DNA of 10,099 nt from contig NZ_JAACKB010000120.1 of NCBI RefSeq assembly GCF_010892395.1, positions 1 through 10,099 on the forward strand. Reading direction: 5' to 3'. This stretch comes from Sulfurovum sp. bin170 (GTDB lineage: Bacteria; Campylobacterota; Campylobacteria; Campylobacterales; Sulfurovaceae). Under the pieces are notes generated by a model that saw only the letters and a list, made by a program, of their open reading frames with translations, was not told the origin of the DNA and ran no database searches. The position numbers and the translations under genes were made by a program. Every line of letters begins with the position of its first letter. Within the stretch, counting starts at the first letter, position 1. This document shows positions 7,621 to 10,099 of the stretch, one piece after another.

Positions 7621-7661
7621 TAGTTTTGTAGAAAATATATAGAATTAAATAGGAGTTTTAT

Positions 7662-8375
7662 ATGGACATGTTATTATTTGGGGCACTCCCCTATGTTGCC
7701 TTTGCAATTTTTGTGATTGGCTCAATCTATAGATATCAAAATGGGTTCAAATACTCATCTCTATCTTCACAGCTTTTAGAGACAGAGAAGCTTTTTTCAG
7801 CCTCTGTCGCTTTTCACATGGGAATTATTGTTATATTCTTAGGACACTTTATTGGGTTTTTCTTCCCCTCGCTCTTCTCCTCTATTGGTGGAACGAGTCT
7901 CGTCATCTTGGAGATAGTGGGTGTGATGTTTGGTGTATTAGCTATCATTGGTCTTGTGATGTTATTCATAAGAAGAGTAACTACTGATAGAATCAAAGTG
8001 GTCACAAATCGAATGGATTTAGTTATTGAGGTTCTACTGATTCTTCAATTTATCCTTGGAGTAGTTATCGCAATAGAGATGAAATGGGGTTCTAGTTGGT
8101 ACGCATCAAATATGGTTCCCTATCTTCACTCAATATTCGCATTTAACCCTGATATTGCAGGGATGGTAGCGATGCCAATCTTGGTAAAACTTCATGTGGT
8201 TGGAGCATTTTTAATCATTTTGCTTATTCCATTTAGTAGATTGGTACACTTTTTAGTCGCACCATTCCATTATATAACAAGACCTTATCAAGTAGTGAGA
8301 TGGAATTGGAACAGAAAAACAATCAGAGACCCAAAAACCTCTTGGGATGATATTCAAAGACCAAAGAACAATTAA
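7662..8375 (+). CDS. narI: Respiratory nitrate reductase gamma subunit, diheme cytochrome b
   Basis: NarI anchors NarGH to the inner membrane, oxidises quinol near the periplasmic face and passes electrons through two b hemes, releasing protons outside. Five hydrophobic helices are visible in 237 residues. The four heme-ligand histidines are in place: H52 and H62 (FHMGIIVIFLGHF) and H178 and H196 (LHVVGAFLIILLIPFSRLVHF), matching H56/H66 and H187/H205 of E. coli NarI. The C-terminus after TRPYQVVR extends about 25 residues further than in E. coli and is hydrophilic. AGGAG lies 6 bases upstream of the ATG. The gene is separated from narJ by 113 bases containing a palindromic repeat, but its place and orientation leave it part of the nar block. 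Confidence 0.96.
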   Translation: MDMLLFGALPYVAFAIFVIGSIYRYQNGFKYSSLSSQLLETEKLFSASVAFHMGIIVIFLGHFIGFFFPSLFSSIGGTSLVILEIVGVMFGVLAIIGLVMLFIRRVTTDRIKVVTNRMDLVIEVLLILQFILGVVIAIEMKWGSSWYASNMVPYLHSIFAFNPDIAGMVAMPILVKLHVVGAFLIILLIPFSRLVHFLVAPFHYITRPYQVVRWNWNRKTIRDPKTSWDDIQRPKNN

Positions 8376-8384
8376 ATATCGTAG

Positions 8385-8404
8385 GGTGCGATTGCTATCG
8401 CACC
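8385..8404. repeat. Perfect hairpin between narI and the hemerythrin-like gene
   Basis: GGTGCGAT and ATCGCACC form a perfect 8-bp stem around a TGCT loop, 9 bases after the narI stop. No T-run follows, so it is a poor intrinsic terminator. The preceding GTAGG and the GC-rich palindrome in an AT-rich background resemble REP-type dispersed palindromes. In mRNA it could shield the narI 3' end and lower downstream expression. Confidence 0.6.
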
Positions 8405-8420
8405 AAAGTAAAGGAGTTAT

Positions 8421-9053
8421 ATGAATGCAACAGCAGAGATAGAAGAGATTAACATTGGAGAGAATGGCGCATCACCTTTCTCCCCACCAGATGCATATAG
8501 TGCATCTAACAAAGAGGATGAGGTAGCCTATGAAGATATGCACCCTTTTCTTCAAAGACTCACAGATGAGCATAAAACTTACTCTCAAAGATTAGAAAAA
8601 TTTGAAGAGACACTTATGTTTATTGAGAGTGGAAAGGTTGATAGAGAGATAGATGGGCAACTGAGAGAGTTTTTTACCTTCGTTGACGAGGAAATTTCAG
8701 TTCATAATCGAAACGAAGAGAAGGTACTATTTCCACTCATTAGCAAAAAGATGAATGCAGAGGGTAGTCACTCCAAAGGAGATAGTAACTTTAATGTTAT
8801 CGATGTCCTAGAGGATGACCATGTCAAAGCGATACAGTTAGTAGCAGTCACCTTTAATATGTTTGCACTATTCTCTAGAATTCCTGATGAGAGAAGCCGA
8901 ATCATCATCTTGGATGTGGCACTCAATCAAGCTAAAGAGCTAGTTGAGTTGTTAAAACTTCATATCTATCGTGAAGATACGATTATCTTTAGTTATGCAC
9001 ATCGTAATTTTTCCTATGATGAGTTGAGTGAGATAGAGAAAAATAGTAAGTAG
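8421..9053 (+). CDS. Hemerythrin-like HHE-domain protein
   Basis: This 210-residue cytoplasmic protein has the four-helix hemerythrin/HHE layout, which binds a non-heme di-iron centre and handles O2, NO or iron. Likely ligands are H51 (TDEHKTY), H95 with E99 (VHNRNEEKVLFPLI), H134 (EDDHVKAI) and H181 with E185 (LHIYREDTIIF), giving the two H-xxx-E motifs typical of the fold. The first 40 residues are acidic, low in hydrophobics and probably flexible. There is no signal peptide, membrane helix or ScdA-type N-terminal domain, so it is not a plain YtfE/Ric protein. A strong site (AAGGAG) precedes the ATG by 6 bases, and the gene is 45 bases after narI on the same strand, suggesting co-transcription. 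A role in NO or O2 sensing or protection during nitrate respiration is inference from context. Confidence 0.87.
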   Translation: MNATAEIEEINIGENGASPFSPPDAYSASNKEDEVAYEDMHPFLQRLTDEHKTYSQRLEKFEETLMFIESGKVDREIDGQLREFFTFVDEEISVHNRNEEKVLFPLISKKMNAEGSHSKGDSNFNVIDVLEDDHVKAIQLVAVTFNMFALFSRIPDERSRIIILDVALNQAKELVELLKLHIYREDTIIFSYAHRNFSYDELSEIEKNSK

Positions 9054-9073
9054 AGTTAGAAATTCACAATAAA

Positions 9074-9095
9074 AGGCAGACAGCTTAGTCTGCTT
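9074..9095. terminator. Bidirectional hairpin terminator between convergent genes
   Basis: GCAGAC and GTCTGC, extended by A-T and G-T pairs to 8 bp, enclose the loop AGCTTA. The hairpin lies between the stop codons of the hemerythrin-like gene and the convergent HPP gene. On the minus strand it is followed by CCTTTTATTG, a reasonable U-rich tail for the HPP transcript. On the plus strand the tail (TTCTAT) is weaker. Confidence 0.7.
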
Positions 9096-9104
9096 CTATA
9101 GGTG

Positions 9105-9665
9105 TTATACCCAATAACTAGGATAACTACGATTTTTAGGTATATTATTAATTATCAGTGCAACACTTAAAAGAATAAATGCCCCCATACCTACAGGCAG
9201 TAGAGCATAAGAGTAGCCCAAACTGTGAATATCTTCACTCCCAATCACAGCAATCAGAGCAGTAGCCCCTCCTGGAGGATGAAGTACCTGTGTGAATTGC
9301 ATAACTGCAATTGAAGTGGAGACTGCGATGGCTGATGCCAACCAAAGGTCATGATAAAAGAGTTTGTAGGATGTGACACCAATAAGTGCAGAGATAATAA
9401 ATCCACCTAAAACATTTCTAGGTTGTGCCAAAGGACTACCTGAGACAGCAAAAAGCAGAACAGCTGAAGCACCAAAAGAGCCTATTAACATCATCTTATC
9501 GATATGATTAACAATATCAAAAAAGACTAAAGATACGGCTCCTATCCCAATAAATGAGCCTATCCATGACCAAAGTATTTCAGAAAAATTTATGGTGCTA
9601 GAGACTCTCATCTCTCCTTTCATTTTTGAGAAATAGTTGCTTTTTAACTGATTTATTATCTCCAT
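9105..9665 (-). CDS. HPP-family integral membrane protein, possible nitrite transporter
   Basis: The protein has 186 residues, the usual size for a stand-alone HPP protein, with five to six hydrophobic segments (about 30-50, 58-75, 84-101, 107-127, 133-142 and 153-173). The family signature is clear: LHPPGGATAL at 128-137, with the HPP triplet at 129-131, and GASAVLLFAVSGSPLAQPRN at 65-84. HPP proteins in plant chloroplasts and cyanobacteria are known to transport nitrite; for most bacterial members the substrate is untested. Placement beside a nar operon supports a nitrite or nitrate role here, as inference. AAGGA lies 7 bases before the ATG on the minus strand, favouring this start over the internal methionines at 15 and 19. 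It is convergent to the hemerythrin-like gene, so it has its own promoter. Confidence 0.88.
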   Translation of the reverse strand: MEIINQLKSNYFSKMKGEMRVSSTINFSEILWSWIGSFIGIGAVSLVFFDIVNHIDKMMLIGSFGASAVLLFAVSGSPLAQPRNVLGGFIISALIGVTSYKLFYHDLWLASAIAVSTSIAVMQFTQVLHPPGGATALIAVIGSEDIHSLGYSYALLPVGMGAFILLSVALIINNIPKNRSYPSYWV

Positions 9666-9742
9666 GCTTTATTCCTTTTTGTGATATACTCTAACTCTTC
9701 CCCCTATGAACTAAGAACATAAAATATTTTTTTCTGTTATTT

Positions 9743-9751
9743 TGATATAAT
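9743..9751 (+). promoter_or_regulatory. Plus-strand extended -10 promoter candidate
   Basis: TGATATAAT is a perfect match to the extended -10 TGNTATAAT, preceded by a T-rich tract and without a clear -35. Transcription would start near 9758 and run rightward through the micro-ORF and the terminal repeat, away from the HPP gene. AT-rich DNA produces such matches by chance. Confidence 0.35.
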
Positions 9752-9902
9752 TAAGTTGAGAATTTTACACTATTTTATATTAAAAATAAATTTTAATGGG
9801 AATAATTTTTATTTTTTTTCTTGATTGTGTCATAACTTCACGCGATTAAAAGGGAAAAAGGGCTTATTATGTGTTAGAGAGTATTTTAGAAAGGCTATAA
9901 AG

Positions 9903-9941
9903 ATGAAGATTTTAATATTTTTTAGGAAACGAAAACTTTAG
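9903..9941 (+). other. 12-codon micro-ORF MKILIFFRKRKL, leader peptide or gene remnant
   Basis: The ATG is preceded by GAAAGG about 7 bases upstream. The reading is MKILIFFRKRKL, ending in a TAG that lies inside the first stem-loop module of the terminal repeat. The MKILI start resembles that of response regulators and many other cytoplasmic proteins, so this may be the beginning of a gene interrupted by the repeat. It could equally be a chance ORF. No function is assigned. Confidence 0.2.
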
Positions 9942-10099
9942 TTTCGCCTATTGCGAGGCTAAAGCCCAATGCCAATGAATTAAGCTTTTTTTGAACCAAA
10001 GAGTTCGGGTGTAAACACGCCGATTCCGAAAATGCAAATTGCATATAAGGAAACGATGGCTTCAGCCTCGCTAATTCATTGGCATTGGGCTAAAGCCAT
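9924..10099. repeat. Complex palindromic repeat with 26-bp inverted arms, truncated by window edge
   Basis: The arms at 9957-9982 and 10072-10097 are inverted repeats pairing at 24 of 26 positions, the two mismatches lying inside GGCTAAAGCC. They enclose 89 bases with further hairpins, such as TCGGGTGT pairing with ACAC-G-CCGA at 10005-10023. Two direct modules start with AGGAAACGA, at 9924 and 10048. Each folds into CGA-bulge-4 bp-2-base loop-4 bp-TCG. The element probably continues beyond the window. It could be a MITE-like or REP-type element, or encode a structured RNA; no transposase is present. Confidence 0.7.

Larger units (their letters stand above)
9666..10099. other. Intergenic region without a recognisable gene
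   Basis: These 434 bases hold the HPP leader, with a weak minus-strand -10 candidate (TATATC, 9688 to 9683). A very AT-rich stretch (9720-9820) follows, then an extended -10 on the plus strand, a 12-codon micro-ORF and a structured repeat that runs off the window. No open frame of useful length was found on either strand. Confidence 0.7.

Noticed and set aside
8385..8404. Intrinsic terminator ending the nar operon
   Set aside because: No T-run follows the stem, and a well-placed ribosome binding site and gene on the same strand come directly after.
9742..9755. FNR-like site TTGATATAATTAAG near the HPP gene
   Set aside because: Only the left half-site fits TTGAT-N4-ATCAA; the sequence is better read as an extended -10.
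9924..10099. CRISPR array from the repeated modules
   Set aside because: Only two direct copies with a long irregular gap and nested inverted repeats, no regular spacers and no cas gene.

Overview
The window carries a respiratory nitrate reductase locus in an AT-rich bacterial genome. Arginine is often AGA, ribosome-binding sites are AAGGAG-like, and promoters look like T-rich tracts followed by an extended -10. This style fits Campylobacterota, but that placement rests on sequence style and not on a phylogeny, so it is only moderately certain. No tRNA, rRNA, CRISPR array, transposase or complete insertion sequence was seen.

Layout. At the left edge is the 3' part of a formate/nitrite-transporter (FNT) channel gene, followed by a hairpin and an AT-rich gap. 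The gap contains a good promoter with an inverted repeat across its -35 box. From this promoter runs one plus-strand block: a secreted, membrane-anchored monoheme cytochrome c, narG (Mo-bisMGD catalytic subunit), narH (four-cluster Fe-S subunit), narJ (assembly chaperone), narI (diheme b membrane anchor) and a hemerythrin-like HHE protein. Cytochrome-narG, narG-narH and narH-narJ are tightly spaced. narJ-narI (113 bp) and narI-hemerythrin (45 bp) are each separated by a palindromic hairpin. A convergent minus-strand HPP-family membrane protein follows, with a shared hairpin terminator between the two stop codons. The last 434 bases hold no recognisable gene. They contain the HPP upstream region, a very AT-rich stretch with a good plus-strand extended -10, a 12-codon micro-ORF, and a structured repeat cut off by the window end.

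How it works together. NarGHI should oxidise quinol and reduce nitrate to nitrite in the cytoplasm, with NarJ maturing NarGH. The cytochrome c offers an extra periplasmic electron route, as in the Thermus narC-narGHJI arrangement. Nitrite made inside could leave through the FNT channel, and possibly through the HPP protein, whose family includes nitrite transporters in chloroplasts and cyanobacteria. The hemerythrin-like protein is a plausible O2 or NO sensor, scavenger or repair factor. No NarK-type nitrate importer is visible.

The least explained material is a family of small palindromic modules with a GGCT-NN-AGCC core. They occur between narJ and narI and in a complex 3'-terminal repeat. 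In that repeat, two copies of one module keep the same bulged stem through two compensatory base-pair changes, inside or beside a 26-bp inverted repeat.
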